Source: Salvelinus alpinus
Taxonomy: Eukaryota; Chordata; Actinopteri; Salmoniformes; Salmonidae
DNA length: 64,000 bases
NCBI RefSeq assembly: GCF_045679555.1
Contig: NC_092099.1
Location: forward strand, 8,986,576 to 9,050,575
Direction of reading: 5' to 3'
Under the pieces are notes generated by a model that was given only the letters and a program-made list of their open reading frames with translations, did no database searches and was not told the DNA's origin. The translations under genes were made by a program, and so were the position numbers. Shown in pieces: positions 1 to 13,603 of the stretch (its first letter is position 1; the number at the start of each line of letters is the position of its first letter).

Positions 1-1532
1 ACATATAATACAAGTAAAAATTCGCTGTTATAGGTCAGTTAGGATCACCACTTTATTTTAAGAATGTGAAATGTCAGAATAATAGTAGAGAGAATGATTT
101 CAGCTTTTATTTCTTTCATCACATTCCCAGTGGGTCAGAAGTTTACATACACTCAATTAGTATTTGGTAGCATTGCCTTTAAATTGTTTAACTTGTGTCA
201 AACGTTTCGGGTAGCCTTCCACAAGCTTCCCACAATAAATTGGGTGAATTTTGGCCCATTCCTCCTGACAGAGCTGGTGTAACTGAGTCAGGTTGTAGGC
301 CTCCTTGCTCACACACGCTTTTTCACTTCTGCCCACAAATTCTCTCTAGGATTGAGGTCAGGGCTTTGTGATGGCCACTCCAATACCTTGACTTTGTTGT
401 CCTTAAGCCATTTTGCCATAACTTTGGAAGTATGCTTGGGGTCATTGTCCATTTGGAAGACCCATTTGCGACCAAGCTTTAACTTCCTGACTGATGTCTT
501 GAGATGTTGCTTCAATATATCCACATAATTGTCCTGCCTCATGAAGCCATCTAGTTTGTGAAGTGCAACAGACCCTCCTGCAGCAAAGCACCCCCACAAC
601 ATGATGTTGCCACCCCCGTGCTTCACGGTTGGGATTCATTTTTGTTTCATCAGACCACAACCCACATTCATAAAGAAGGACTACTGATGGACCTAGAATT
701 ACATTTCTCCAAAAATTACGATCTTTGTCCCCATGTGCAGTTGCAAACGGGTGTCTGGCTTTTTTATGGCAGTTTTTGAGCAGTGGCTTCTTCCTTGCTG
801 AGCGGCCTTTCAGGTTATGTCGATATAGGACTCGTTTTACTGTGGATAAAGATACTTTTGTACCTGATTCCTAGAGCATCTTCACAAGGTCCTTTGCTGT
901 TGTTCTGGGATTGATTTGCACTTTTCGTAACCAAAGTACGTTAATCTCTAGGAAACAGAATGCGTCTCCTTCCTGAGCGGTATGACGGCTGCGTGGTGTT
1001 GGTGTTTATACTTGCGTACTATTGTTTGTACAGATGAACGTGGTACCTTCAGGCGTTTGGAAATTGCTCCCAAGGATGAACCAGACTTGTGGAGGTCTAC
1101 AATCTTCTTTCTGAGGTCTTGGCTGATTTCTTTTGATTTTCCCATGATGTCAAGCAAAGAGGCACGGAGTTTGAAGGTAGGCCTTGAAATACATCCACAG
1201 GTACACCTCCAATTGACTCAAATTATATCAATTAGCCTATCAGAAGCTTCTAAAGCCATGACATCATTTTATGGAATTTTCCAAGCTGTTTAAAGGCACG
1301 TCAACTTAGTGTATGTAAACTTCTGACCCACTGGAATTGTGATACAGTGAATTATGAGCGAAATAATCTATCTGTAAACAATTGTTGGAAAAATTACTTG
1401 TGCCATGCACAAAGTAGATGTCCTAACCGACTTGCCAAAACTTTAGTTTGTTAACAAGAAATTTGTGGAGTGGTTGAAAAACAAGTTTTAATGACTCCAA
1501 CCTAAGTGTATGTAAACTTCTGAATTCAACTG
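1..1532 (-). mobile_element. Tc1/mariner transposon, salmonid IR/DR type, copy 1 (left end outside window)
   Basis: Cut-and-paste DNA transposon. The window opens about 65 bases inside the left inverted repeat. The right end finishes in TTCAACTG followed by the TA target at 1533-1534. The inner direct repeats that bind transposase are visible near 127-160 and as their complement near 1303-1340, giving the paired IR/DR layout of salmonid Tc1 elements. The transposase is encoded leftwards and is broken. Three further copies of the same family lie at 21250, 39939 and 52146. Confidence 0.93.
157..1145 (-). pseudogene. Broken Tc1 transposase (copy 1)
   Basis: DD34E transposase relic. The N-terminal paired-like DNA-binding helix-turn-helix starts [14 protein letters not shown] at 1145 and reads leftwards. 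The central glycine-rich block [16 protein letters not shown], the second catalytic Asp in [12 protein letters not shown] and the catalytic Glu in NLWAEVKKR are legible between 309 and 626. Frame changes separate these blocks, one lying between the DNA-binding part and the first catalytic Asp (WSDETKM, about 650), so no functional protein is made. Intact relatives are about 340 residues; here only segments of 70-105 residues stay open. It could still serve as a substrate for a related transposase acting in trans. Confidence 0.9.
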
Positions 1533-1534
1533 TA

Positions 1535-3130
<1,596 letters not shown>

Positions 3131-3750
3131 AAATAACCAAATAACCAAAGCTTAAAGTTAATTTCACACTCTCACTTCTGGCCCCTGTCCTCTCCTCAGC
3201 ATGTAAAAAATGAGTGATTGCCTATCTGTGAGTTTCCTCAGTATTCACTATTCTGAGAACAGATGTGATGTGTTCTCCCATTCTCGCTTATTCTCCGAAT
3301 AGTGTTTTTTAGTTTAGTTTTTTATCTCATTGTTCATTGTGAAATGTAATCCCAACATACGTGGGCTGATGTAGCTCTTTGGCACAATTCACCACTATCC
3401 GTCCCAGTCACCAAGGCAGGCCAAGCCTCACATTATTTTTATGTCTCTGTCATGCTGACGTTTTTCTCCAACACTCGAGCACATTTCTCAAAACTTTACT
3501 CACTTCTTCAAAACTATTTAGACTGACCCAACCTCAATCATGTTCAGCAAAACAAAACATTTATTTAGCAAAAAATACCGCAAGGCTCTGAAAAGGTAGA
3601 ATACAAGGTCACAAAAACAAGTATATATTTGTCATCTGCTGAACATGTTAAATCATGAATTTAATAAGGTGCCCGAGTACATGGTTATAAAAAAATGTTG
3701 GATTAGCAACCTCATTTTGATATTAATCTCTACTCAAATTGAAATTGGAG
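3131..3750. other. No gene or assigned repeat seen
   Basis: AT-rich spacer between two Tc1-like elements. Short open frames here have no recognisable domain. I see no convincing exon, RNA gene or tandem repeat. Confidence 0.5.
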
Positions 3751-4661
3751 ATACGCCACATGATCAAAAGTATGTGGACACCTGCTCGTCAAACATCTCA
3801 TTCTAAAATCATGGGCATTAATATGGAGTTGGTCCACCCCTTAGCTGCTATAACAGCCTCCACTCTTCTGTGAAGGCTTTCCACTAGATGTTGAAACATT
3901 GCTGCGGGGACTTACTTCCATTCAGCGACAAGAGCATTAGTGAGGTCGGGCACTGATGTTGGGCAATTAGGCCTGGCTCGCAGTCGGCATTCCAATTCAT
4001 CTCCTGGCATGCGCCAAACCCAGATTGGTCCGTCGAACTGCCAGATGGTGAGCCGTGATTCATCACTCCAGAGAACGGGTTTCCACATCTCCAGACTCAC
4101 CAATGGCGGTGAGCTTTACAGCACTCCAGCCGACGCTTGGCATTGCTCATGGTGACCATAGGCTTGTGTGCGGCTGCTTGTCCATGGACACCCATTTCAT
4201 GAAGCTCCCGACTAACAGTTCTTGTCCTGACGTTGCTTCCAGAGGCAGTTTGGAAGTCGGTAGAGAGTGTTGCAACCAAGGACAGACGATTTTTACGTAC
4301 CACGCGCTTCAGCACTCAGCGGTCCCGTTCTGTGAGCTTGTGTGGCCTACCACTTAGCAGCTGAGCCATTGTTGCTCCTAGAAGTTTCCACTTCACATTA
4401 ACAGCAGTTACAGTTGACCGGGGCAGCTCTAGCATGGCAGAAATTTGACAAACTGACTTGTTGGAAAGGTGGCATACTATGACGGTGCCACGTTGAAAGT
4501 CACTGAGCTCTTCAGTAAGGCCATTATACTGCCAATGTTTGTCTATGGCGATTGCATGGCTGTGTGCTCGATTTTATGTACCTGTCAGCAACAGGTGTGG
4601 TTGATATAGCCAAATCCAGTCGTTTGAATGGGTGTCCACATACTTTTGTATATAAAGTGTA
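3751..4661 (-). mobile_element. Internally deleted Tc1-like transposon (third family)
   Basis: The ends are inverted copies of AAAAGTATGTGGACACC (left, about 3766) and GGTGTCCACATACTTTTG (right, about 4631). Transposase relics read on the minus strand: an N-terminal half at about 4315-4097 (KNRLSLVATLSTDFQTASGS) and a WSDESRLTIW catalytic block near 4070. The text then jumps from the WRMPGDE segment straight to the C-terminal RLRARPNCPTSVPDLTNAL segment at about 3990. The second Asp and the HGGG-type core are therefore missing, a deletion of roughly 400 bases compared with what I recall of the full element. It is non-autonomous. Confidence 0.87.
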
Positions 4662-5076
4662 TATATAAGTTAAACACAGGTTTAAAGTTATGTTTCCACC
4701 CTATGAAGGAATGACTGTGTTGAGGGAGTTAGCAAACATTAGAAAGTACACAAACTAGCTTCTGTAGGAGTAGATACTGGGGGAGTACTGTCTGCAAAGC
4801 AAAGCAGTGATTCTACAAAGCTCATCTGAGGCCAGATGGGATCTAGAGGGGGGTCTAGTGGGGGAGGGTGTCCCAAGTTTTCTGATCCTTGAAGCGTAGG
4901 CTACTCCATTCCAGTCGTAGCTGTCCTTGTTCTTCACAACCATGTTTGTGTTGTGTGAGGGTGATCTGAAGTAAAGACACAATAAGTTCAAGAAAAAACA
5001 AGTAACCGTTACTAAATCTATAAATAACATACAGTTCATTAGGGGGGCCTACATGTCAGAGCAGAGGGTATGAGTG
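4662..5076. other. No gene seen
   Basis: Spacer between a Tc1-like element and a SINE. The open frame at 4755-5039 (minus) has a hydrophobic start but no domain I recognise and is probably chance. Confidence 0.4.
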
Positions 5077-5264
5077 TCAGAGGCGTCACTACAGAACCTG
5101 GTTAGATTCCAGGCTGTATCACAACCGGCCGTGATTGGGAGTCCCATAGGGCGGCGCACAATTGGCACAGCGTCGTCCGGGTTAAGGTTTGGCCGAGGTA
5201 GGCCGTCATTGTAAATAAGAATTTGTTCTTAACTGACTTGCCTAGTTAAATAAAGGTTAAATAA
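5077..5264 (+). repeat. tRNA-derived SINE, 5'-truncated
   Basis: Salmonid SINE body. It has a degenerate B box (GGTTAGATTCC, about 5100) and the GTGATTGGGAGTCCCATAGG core, and ends in the AATTTGTTCTTAACTGACTT and AAATAAAGGTTAAATAA tail. The A-box head is absent, so transcription by RNA polymerase III from this copy is unlikely. Other copies are at 8605 and 26864. Confidence 0.88.
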
Positions 5265-5749
5265 CAAATACAATTGCCAAGTGTCCATGTCGCCTGCAAT
5301 ACTTTCATATTGGGGTCAGGACAAATCATTCTCAAGTCTCTTGTTCCAGTTCTTAATTCATTCTCAGTCTAGTTTGGGTCAGAGTGACATATGCACTGAA
5401 AAGCTGCCTGGGTCAATCAACAATATTACTGCCAATTAGGATTATCATGTATTAACAACAGCAAATTAGGATCCTCTTGTAATTTCAGTGAACTACTGTA
5501 TGACTACCGTATGTTTTTGGCAGGCACACTTTAAAGAAATTCCAGCTTAGAAGCTCAAGTTTAGGGGGAAAATAATCATCTTTAGCTGCCGCCACTTTAA
5601 CCAACCTGATCCCCCTCACCTCCTACCATCTGTTCCGGGGTAGAGCCGTCTGTTTCCATGGCAACCCAGTACCCCTCTTTCCTATATGGGTTGTGGGTTC
5701 TTTTGTGTGCCCCACCATGCACTATTCCGAGTGTAACCCTACAATGGTT

Positions 5750-5750
<1 letters not shown>
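5265..5750. other. No gene seen
   Basis: Spacer upstream of the GT microsatellite. No exon, RNA gene or repeat family recognised. Confidence 0.4.
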
Positions 5751-5812
<62 letters not shown>

Positions 5813-5822
5813 GCGTGTGCGT

Positions 5823-5867
<45 letters not shown>
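5751..5867. repeat. (GT)n microsatellite with a GCGTGT interior
   Basis: About 117 bases of alternating GT, interrupted in the middle by about six GC steps (about 5807-5832). Long alternating purine-pyrimidine DNA of this kind can adopt Z-DNA. The open frames across it on both strands are artefacts of the repeat. Confidence 0.97.
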
Positions 5868-5869
<2 letters not shown>

Positions 5870-5932
5870 TGCATGCCTGCGTGCACACGGTGACGATGCA
5901 AAGGAGACTGGACTGAAATAGGAGAAACATCA

Positions 5933-5956
5933 CCCCCCCCCCCCCCCCCCCCCCCC
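5933..5956. repeat. Poly-C run
   Basis: Twenty-four consecutive C residues just downstream of the GT repeat. It is a likely site of length variation or assembly error. Confidence 0.95.
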
Positions 5957-6473
5957 GCTGACTACCACCAACACCCCCATCCCCCCTCACAAAGCCCGCC
6001 TAGGCGCCCACCCATCCCCCTAAAGGTGTCCGCATGCTTCCCAGCCGAAAGAGTTTGTGCATATATCATGACGACATTTTGTGATGTTTTTGTTCGTTTT
6101 GGACTTCGGTGTGTTTTTGGGGGGGCTGTTCGGGCACACACAAAAATGTCTGAAGGCAAGCCGAAGTTCGGAGTCAAAGTCTACACCCCGTTGTCGGTGA
6201 TTGGTCAACAGTAGGGACATTCAATGAGAGACGACGAGTTTTCATGCACATTTTTTATTTGAAAATTAGATGTAAAATTGCGTGACTAAGATCTCCGGCA
6301 AAAACGTCAAAATAAATTACTATTTTGAGGCTACTCAATACACTGAGCTGAGGTGCTACTAGTAGTGGGAATCGATTGCCTTGTCTCTCCAGTAGTGGGG
6401 TGTGCATGACTGCAGGGCAGTGTCCCCATTTGCATCCTATTGCGTTCTAAAGTTTGTTTCACCTTAAAAAGAG
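5957..6473. other. No gene seen
   Basis: Moderately CpG-containing spacer. A small open frame at 6026-6214 has no recognisable domain. The text from about 6040 to 6330 has the feel of a dispersed repeat, but I cannot assign it. Confidence 0.35.
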
Positions 6474-6746
6474 CCCACCAAACAAACTACACTATCCACC
6501 AAACAAACTAAACTATCCACCAAACAAACTACACTATCCACCAAACAAATTACACTATCCACCAAACAAACTACACTATCCACCAAACAAACTACACTAT
6601 CCACCAAACAAACTACACTATCCACCAAACAAATTACACTATCCACCAAACAAACTACACTATCCACCAAACAAATTACACTATCCACCAAACAAACTAC
6701 ACTATCCACCAAACAAATGACACTATCCACCAAACAAACTAGACTA
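6474..6746. repeat. 21-bp minisatellite, about 13 copies
   Basis: The unit is CTACACTATCCACCAAACAAA with single-base variants (AAACTAT, AAATTAC). Thirteen units of 21 bases fill the tract. The unit length is a multiple of three and lacks stops, so both strands show long open frames (PPNKLHY repeats on plus, VDSVVCL on minus). These are not genes. Confidence 0.97.
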
Positions 6747-8604
6747 TTTACTCTATAATCATAAAAAGAGAAAATGCCTCAGATGTCAACAAAAAGGAGA
6801 TTACTGTACAGCATGCAAAAAGTTCAATACATTTCTCTCCAAAATTACAATTTCAGTGCAAGATGGCCGTTTGCATTCCTACGGCACTGCCTTTAGCCAC
6901 TGTTCCTCCCAACAGTCAATGCAATTATTGTTTTACATATGTAAATGTTCCACTTATAAGCGACCTTAGGGCTTGAGGCTTTACACAGCAGTGTGACTGT
7001 TTTATGAATTAATTTAGCCTTAAATCAGTTGTAAACTGAGCTCCAAGGTACTATATTAGGCTACAACTGCCCACAAACACAGATGGGAAGCATTAGGCTT
7101 GCTGGCACCTGGCTTCACTTCCCCAAACTGTGAATGAAGTAGTAAAAATGCAGAGAAAATTTACTGCTGAACTTAATTACTGTATGCTCAGTAATGGAAT
7201 TGCCAAAAACGAACAGGTGCAACTAATAATCACACCGCCTTCGATATGCAGCAGAATTTCATGAATGGGATTTCCAAGTGGGATTGAGCATGTTTATGAT
7301 ACAAGTGTTTTGCATTTGGCTGAAGCATTGGGGTGGCTGTGAATGTATGAATGTATGTCACGACACAAACAATATGATTTATGTGGATGAAAAATTTGTT
7401 TATTGAAAGCAAACCCGTCTGACGGAACCACAGATAGACATTTTATTGTTTCATAGCCCATCCAGTTATAAACATCATCAACCGAAATTACAACATCAAA
7501 GACCATATAAAACAACACAGCAAATAGACATTATCAAAAACACATGGATAGCAGAGTAGATTGATCTTGCAACGTGAACAAGCAGTCTGTCTTGTGCCTC
7601 TGACATGTAGCCCATACCTTCAGAATTAAGTTATACAAGGTAAACACAAAAAGAGTGTTAATAAAAAGTGTTAAGATGATATTCTTATAATTATTCAAAC
7701 TGAACTCAACCCGCAAAATGTTTGTTTTGGACCGCAAACATGAACCATGCATGCCACCTCCCAAACAGGACACAGTAGCGTCACGTGTATGTCCATTATC
7801 ACTGGATCTGTAAGTGTAAAGAGTCTTGCAAACAATAGCACAACAATTGATCCAACGTCTTGCAAATGGCATGGTCTATTGTGAGCCAGTGTGATGGTAT
7901 GGAGATCCCCTCAAGAATGTGAGGGGAACATTACAACCAGTGGGGGAGTGAGCCAGGCTCTAATAATTCAACTGCCTCAAAGCACATCAGCATGACTAAG
8001 GGCTTGGACAGAGAAAGACTATAGAGTTGCTGAGGGAAGTGTAAGTGCAATTCCACATCCACAGATTTGTTTCCTAGTGACTAAAACAGGCACAGCCACC
8101 TTTTCTTGGGGAAGAGGGTGGGGATGGGTTTTGAGTTAATGCTGTTGGCACATACTGTATGTAGGTGTGAGTTTCTCCTCTGTTGACCAGAATACTTAGT
8201 GTATAGCTAGTCAATTCTGTGACAATTCGTATTTGAAATGTTTAAGTACAACCAGGGGTGGAATTGGTGGGGAATATCAGTTTGCAATGTAGCTGAATAT
8301 CCAATGATTTTAAAGTGGTGAGTTCCCAGGGTGATTTTCCTCTTCTTCGTTGTGATATCCTTTTTTTTTTACTGTGCTCCAAAGTATGGTGTAGAACCCT
8401 AGGTCTCATTTCTAATGTTCTGTGCCACTCACTCCCCCATTCCTTCTTCCTCTGCCTATTACACTGACAAAAGAGCTGTCTATAACTCCTTAATGGGTAA
8501 ACTCACGGCAGAACGAAAATATTCAGGCAAAAGCCAGTTATGACCTTTCTCAAAAGCAGGGAGTACGTGGCATTGAGGAAGACAAACATCACGAGGGGAT
8601 GATT
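6747..8604. other. No gene or assigned repeat seen
   Basis: About 1.9 kb of AT-rich DNA. Minus-strand open frames at 7294-7518 and 7534-7872 have no domains that I recognise. No splice-bounded exon is convincing. Confidence 0.45.
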
Positions 8605-8660
8605 CAACCCCCGCCAAACCCGAACGACGCTGAGCCAATTGTGCGCCGCCCTATGGGAAA
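8605..8660 (-). repeat. SINE fragment
   Basis: The complement contains the CCCATAGGGCGGCGCACAAT core and the GGCTCAGCGTCGTTCGGGTT block of the tRNA-derived SINE found at 5077 and 26864. Only about 55 bases remain. Confidence 0.8.
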
Positions 8661-11391
8661 GAACAAGCTGCAATCCAGGGCACAAAGCAAATCATAACAG
8701 CACACTATTGTCAAGCAACTTGAATAACCACCAAGTTTTGGGTTCCTGCTGTTTAGAGTTTCTACCTCTGTGGTGAAAAGGAAGCTTGTAAGTCTAGTTA
8801 ACGAGGGGACCACACATTGAAATCCATGAATGAAAGCACGCTTGTGAAATCTCCCCAAGAAGAGGGAAGGGGAGCACATTCCATCTCTGACCTGTTTGCA
8901 GTGAAGAGCAGTATGATGTGCTTTGAGTGGTAAACTGCCTTGGCCAGACAATAAAACTCGGTCATCCACAATCACGAAGTCTTTTCGCAAGCAATTTGTT
9001 GAACACAATACATCTGCTTACTTGCCAATTGCATAGCGATGTTGCTTGAATTTCTGTGAATACAGGAAGAACAATGACCACGATCATTGACTGACTGGCT
9101 GGCAACCAAATGGTAGGCTACCCTCTGAGATTGCTGAACTATTTTAACAGTGAAACATACAGAATGTACCCAATCTAGTGGAATGATGTCTAGTTGATGA
9201 CATCGTTGTGTGGATGAAAAGACCACACATCTCCACCTCACAGAAGACTGGAGTGCCTTTGATGTACTTCCTGCGTGTGCCAACTGATGACAATGGAGGA
9301 TAAAAATGTACTGTATATGGAAGCTAGACTTTACATGCCGCGTTTTCTATTTGTGTTCGGTGTATATATCCATCCATTCATCGTGTGTGTCTGTCAACCC
9401 CCCGCACTAGGTCTCGGCAGTATGTTTTGTATAGTGACACCACAGGTTGGACGTTTTGTGCAATTTGTGCCTCCCCCCTCCACTCATAAATGTTTATGGT
9501 AAAATTATTTGTAATCATGATTGGTAACTGGCCCTAATTGATTTGACTACATTTTTTAATATAAACTTTTTTCCCCTTCTGTTTTTCATGTTTATGGTCA
9601 CATGTTTGTCAGTACAGGTCCATAGTGAAAGTTTATACAGTATTTGGTTCCTCATGCCACAGATTCTTTGAATAATAAATATGATGTACAGTTTGAAGAA
9701 GAAAAAAAAAGGGGGGGAAAAGGAAGCTAGTTTGGGAGGAAGGATTCCCACCTCCATCTTGCCAAAGAAAGTGTCGAGAAGGAGGATAGGTTTCAAATAA
9801 TAACTACTTCCGAACGCCCGCTCCGACAGGAAAGGGGGGGGGCGGCGGCGGCTATGTGCCACATAACAGCTGGGGGCACATCCCACAACAATGAGGATTG
9901 TAGCACCATTTTCAAATTCCCACTACACCAACATGCAGGTAAAATACTGCGACCAACTTGCAGGTAAATCATACTGCGACAGTTGCCTAGTTGTGCTAAC
10001 TGAAATCTTACAGTAATAAATATATTGCAATTTTCTTAAATCTCTATTATAGGGGTGCATACAGACATTTCATTATGACAGATGTGCGTACACATTCTAC
10101 ATTGTGGATGATATAGTTATTGATGTTCTTATTAATATCGTAAACATTTTATTGTGAGAACAAATGAACATTGCATTACGCCCAGCCATAGTCTGTCTAT
10201 GAACTCAGGAGAGAGAGGGACATACTTTTTTGATGAATTGTACTGCCGTCTTCATTTGCAATGTAAACGGATAAATCTGTTTTGGTGGCTGACACAGCTG
10301 TGTGTATCGCATTGTATAAAAAAAAAAAATACTCAGGTTCTGAGGATGAAGAGTGTCGACGTAGATCCTTGTCTCAGATTTCATGAGAAGGTCCTGGAGA
10401 GGGGGGTGGGGTGCATGCGCGCGTAGGGGAGGAGAAAATTGGGATTTAGGGATGTTCTTTGTCTGTCTCCCCCCCGTATTTCTCGAATGCGGGTAATAAA
10501 GTGAAGCTTTTTTTCGATAGTGGAGAGAAAAGTGACCAGACATTTGAAGAACATTTTTTTTAGGCATAGCCTACAGGCAAAATTCAAGGAATTTAGAAAC
10601 GGAGTAAGTAGGATTCAAGGTAAGATTAATAACAAATACGTCAACCAACAAAACTGAGCGTTAGTTTGTGTTTAGGATATTTTTTGTGTTTCTGAGTGTT
10701 GTGCGCTAACGTTAGCTGGCTGCTTGAAGCAAATGTTTTTCTCCTAGCTAACTTAGCTACTGCGTTCAATATTTGATGTAAGTAGCTATCCTCTCTGTCT
10801 AGTTTAGATACCAAACAATTGACTGATTGGCTAAGTGTTACTAGAGAGAAATAGATATCTTGATTTGTGCTAGCTTGTTCCTTCGTGCGAGGGGATGAAG
10901 GTGATGGAAGCTATCGAACGCAGCACGAGGGCACCGTAGGAACGTAGATTTGTATTTAACCCATTTTCTACGGCCGTATGTAATAGCTTCTCTCTGGCTG
11001 GCAACTTTACGTGTACATGGGGTAGTATAGTTAGCTGATTAAAGGCAAAATAGCAGAAATGTACTTTTAAAGCCACTGGAGGCCAGTTCTTCGGCGCGAG
11101 CAGCCTACTGCTTGCCCTCCCCACCACCCTGTACATTCAGGCTAGACCGCTCTAACGTTGGAACGTGCCTGGAATTTGTACGTTTTTTGAAACGTACAAA
11201 TTTGTACGTTTGTTGAAACAACAACAAAGCCCCTACTTCGCCGCCTTTTTAATGTAAATAGCTTCTAGATGGGGCTGGAGAGATGGACTCACTCACAAAT
11301 TCATAGACGGGGCCACCCATGATATCAAAATTATAGTTTGAACTAGGTTTTCAGGCAAATAATGTTTGTTTTCAATTACATTGTCTGTAAA
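8661..11391. other. Mostly unassigned; candidate upstream region of the connexin gene
   Basis: No coding exon recognised. It includes a short G-rich tract near 9836, a CT/GC-rich stretch at 10390-10480 and a consensus-like splice donor CAAG|GTAAGA with its cut after 10619. Connexin genes usually carry noncoding 5' exons, so a first exon near 10.4-10.62 kb is possible but unproven. A 13-bp perfect inverted repeat lies at 11173-11202. Open frames on both strands look like chance. Confidence 0.35.
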
Positions 11392-13603
11392 CAATCAATC
11401 AAATTCATTTATAAAGCCCTTCTTACATCAGCAGATGTCACAGCTGTACAGAAACCCAGCCTAAAACCCTAAACAGCAAGCAATGCAGGTGTAGAAGCAC
11501 GGTGGCTAGGAAAAACTCCCTAGAAAGGCCAGAATCTAGGAAGAAACCTAGAGAGGAACCAGGCTATGAGAGGTGGCCAGTCCTCTTCTAGCTGTGCCGG
11601 GTGTAGATTATAACAGAACATGGCCAAGATGTTCAAATGTTCATAGATGACCAGCAGGGTCAAATAATAATAGTCTGTGGTTGTCGAGGGTGCAACAGGT
11701 CAGCTTCTCCAGGAGTAAATGTCAGTTGGCAATTCATAGCTGATCATTCAGAGTATCTCTACCGCTCCTGCTGTCTCGATTGTTGAAAACAGCAGGTCTG
11801 GGACAGGTAGCACGTCCGGTGAACAGGTCAGGGTTCCATAGCCGCAGGCAGAACAGTTGAAACTGGGGACAGCAAGGAGTCATCAGGCCAGGTAGTCCTG
11901 AGGCATGGTCCTTGGGCTCAGGTCCTGAAAGAGAGAATTAGAGAGAGCATACTTAAATTCACACAGGACACCGGATAAGACAGGAGAAATACTCCAGATA
12001 TAACAGACTGACCCTAGCCCCCGACACAAACTACTGCAGCATAAATCCTGGAGGCTGAGACAGGAAGGGTCAGGAGACACTGTGGGCTTGCTCCTACCCA
12101 CCCTGACGATACCCCCGGACAGGGCCAAACAGGCAGGATATAACCCCACCCACTTTGCCAAAGCACAGCCCCCACACCACTAGAGGGATATCTTCAACCA
12201 CCAACTTACCATCCTGAGACAAGGCCGAGTATAGCCCACGAAGATCTCCGCCATGGCACAACCCAGGGGGGGCGCCAACCCAGACATGAAGATCACGTCA
12301 GTGATGCACCCCTCCTAGGGACAGCATGGAAGAGCACCAGTAAGCCAGTGACTCAGCCCCTGTAATAGGGTTAGAGGCAGAGAATCCCAGTGGAGAGAGG
12401 GGAACCGGCCAGGCAGAGACAGCAAGGACGGTTCGTTGCTCCAGAGCCTTTCCTTTCACCTTCACACTCCTGGGCCAGACTACACTCAATCATAGGACCT
12501 ACTGAAGAGATGAGTCTTCAATAAAGACTTAAAAGTTGAGACCGAGTCTGCGTCTCTCACATGGATAGGCAAACCATTCCATAAAAATTGAGCTCTGTAG
12601 GAGAAAGCCATACCTCCAGCTGTTTGCTTAGAAATTCTAGGGACGGTAAGGAGGCCTGCTTCTTGTGACCGTAGCGTACGTGTAGGTATGTACAGCAGGA
12701 CCAAATCGTAAAGATGGGTAGGAGCAAGCCCATGTAATGCTTTGTAGGTTAGCAGTAAAACCTTGAAATCAGCCCTTGCCTTAACAGGAAGCCAGTGTAG
12801 GGAGGCTAGCACTGGAGTAATATGATCACATTTTTTGGTTCTACTCAAGATTCTAGCAGCAGAGTTTATTTAGTGCTTTATCTGGGTATCTGGAAAGTAG
12901 AGCATTGCAGTAGTCTAACCTAGAAGTGACAAAAGCATGGATACATTTTTCTAAATTTTTGGACAGAAAGTTTCTGATTTTTGCAATGTTACTTAGATGG
13001 AAAAAAGCTGTCCTTGAAACAGTGTTGATATGTTCGTCAAAAGAGAGATCAGGGTCCAGAGTAACGCCGAGGTCCTTCAGTTTTATTTGAGACGACTGTA
13101 CAACCATCAAGATTAATTGTCAGATTCAACAGAATATCTCTTTGTTTCTTGGGACCTAGAACAAGCATCTCTGTTTTGTCCGAGTTTAAAAGTAGAACGT
13201 TTTCAGCCATCCACTTTCTTATGTCTGAAACACAGGCTTCCAGGGAGGGCAATTTTGGGGCTTCACCATGTTTCATCGAAATGTACAGCTGTGTGTCATC
13301 CGCATAGCAGTGAAAGTTAACATTATGTTTCCGAATGACATCACCAAGAGGTAAAATATATAGTGAAAACAATAGTGGTCCTAAAATGGAGTCTTGAGGA
13401 ACACCAACATTTACAGTTGATTTGTCAGAGGACAAACCATCCACAGAGACAAACTGATATCTTTCCGACAGATAAGATCTAATCCAAGCCAGAACTTGAT
13501 TAAAAAGGGCCAAAAGTGGCGTAAACAAGGTTATATTTTGATTTCTGATGAGGTAGGACAGTTGAACTAAGCTCTTGAAGCATTTAAGTTTCATATTTGT
13601 CAT
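11392..13603 (-). mobile_element. L2-type LINE, 5'-truncated, inverted
   Basis: Non-LTR retrotransposon whose 3' tail (complement of AATCAATCAA, 11392) lies at the left. A long 3' untranslated part (11392-12485) contains the AAACCCAGCCTAAAACCC block, seen again at 38427. The reverse transcriptase is encoded leftwards from about 13600. The element is truncated before the N-terminal part of reverse transcriptase; the endonuclease is missing. It lies upstream of the connexin coding exon, in antisense orientation, probably within its 5' intron. Confidence 0.92.
12486..13603 (-). pseudogene. L2-type LINE reverse transcriptase, C-terminal part, broken
   Basis: Three consecutive open segments make up the fingers/palm end and C-terminus of a LINE polymerase. 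Segment 1 (13603-13049) carries [13 protein letters not shown], the [12 protein letters not shown] turn (normally VPQGS) and the catalytic [11 protein letters not shown] box at about 13295-13306. Segment 2 (13110-12853) has [15 protein letters not shown] and SRLDYCNALL. Segment 3 (12848-12486) has HITPVLASLHWLPV and the FKSLLKTHLF end. A frame change separates 1 from 2, and an in-frame stop separates 2 from 3. The upstream sequence at 13520-13603 no longer matches the domain. The enzyme is dead; the family would copy its RNA at nicked target DNA. Confidence 0.9.

Noticed and set aside
558..1293. Plus-strand proteins over Tc1 copies
   Set aside because: Antisense to the transposase; the same shadow frames recur in each copy.
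5658..5990. Cys-Val and Thr-His repeat proteins
   Set aside because: Translations of the GT microsatellite and poly-C run.
6454..6733. Open frames with PPNKLHY or VDSVVCL repeats
   Set aside because: Both strands are open because the unit is 21 bases without stops. No promoter, splice or protein-family support.
8604..9283. Minus-strand frames of 103-134 codons
   Set aside because: They overlap each other and include a SINE fragment; no domain recognised.
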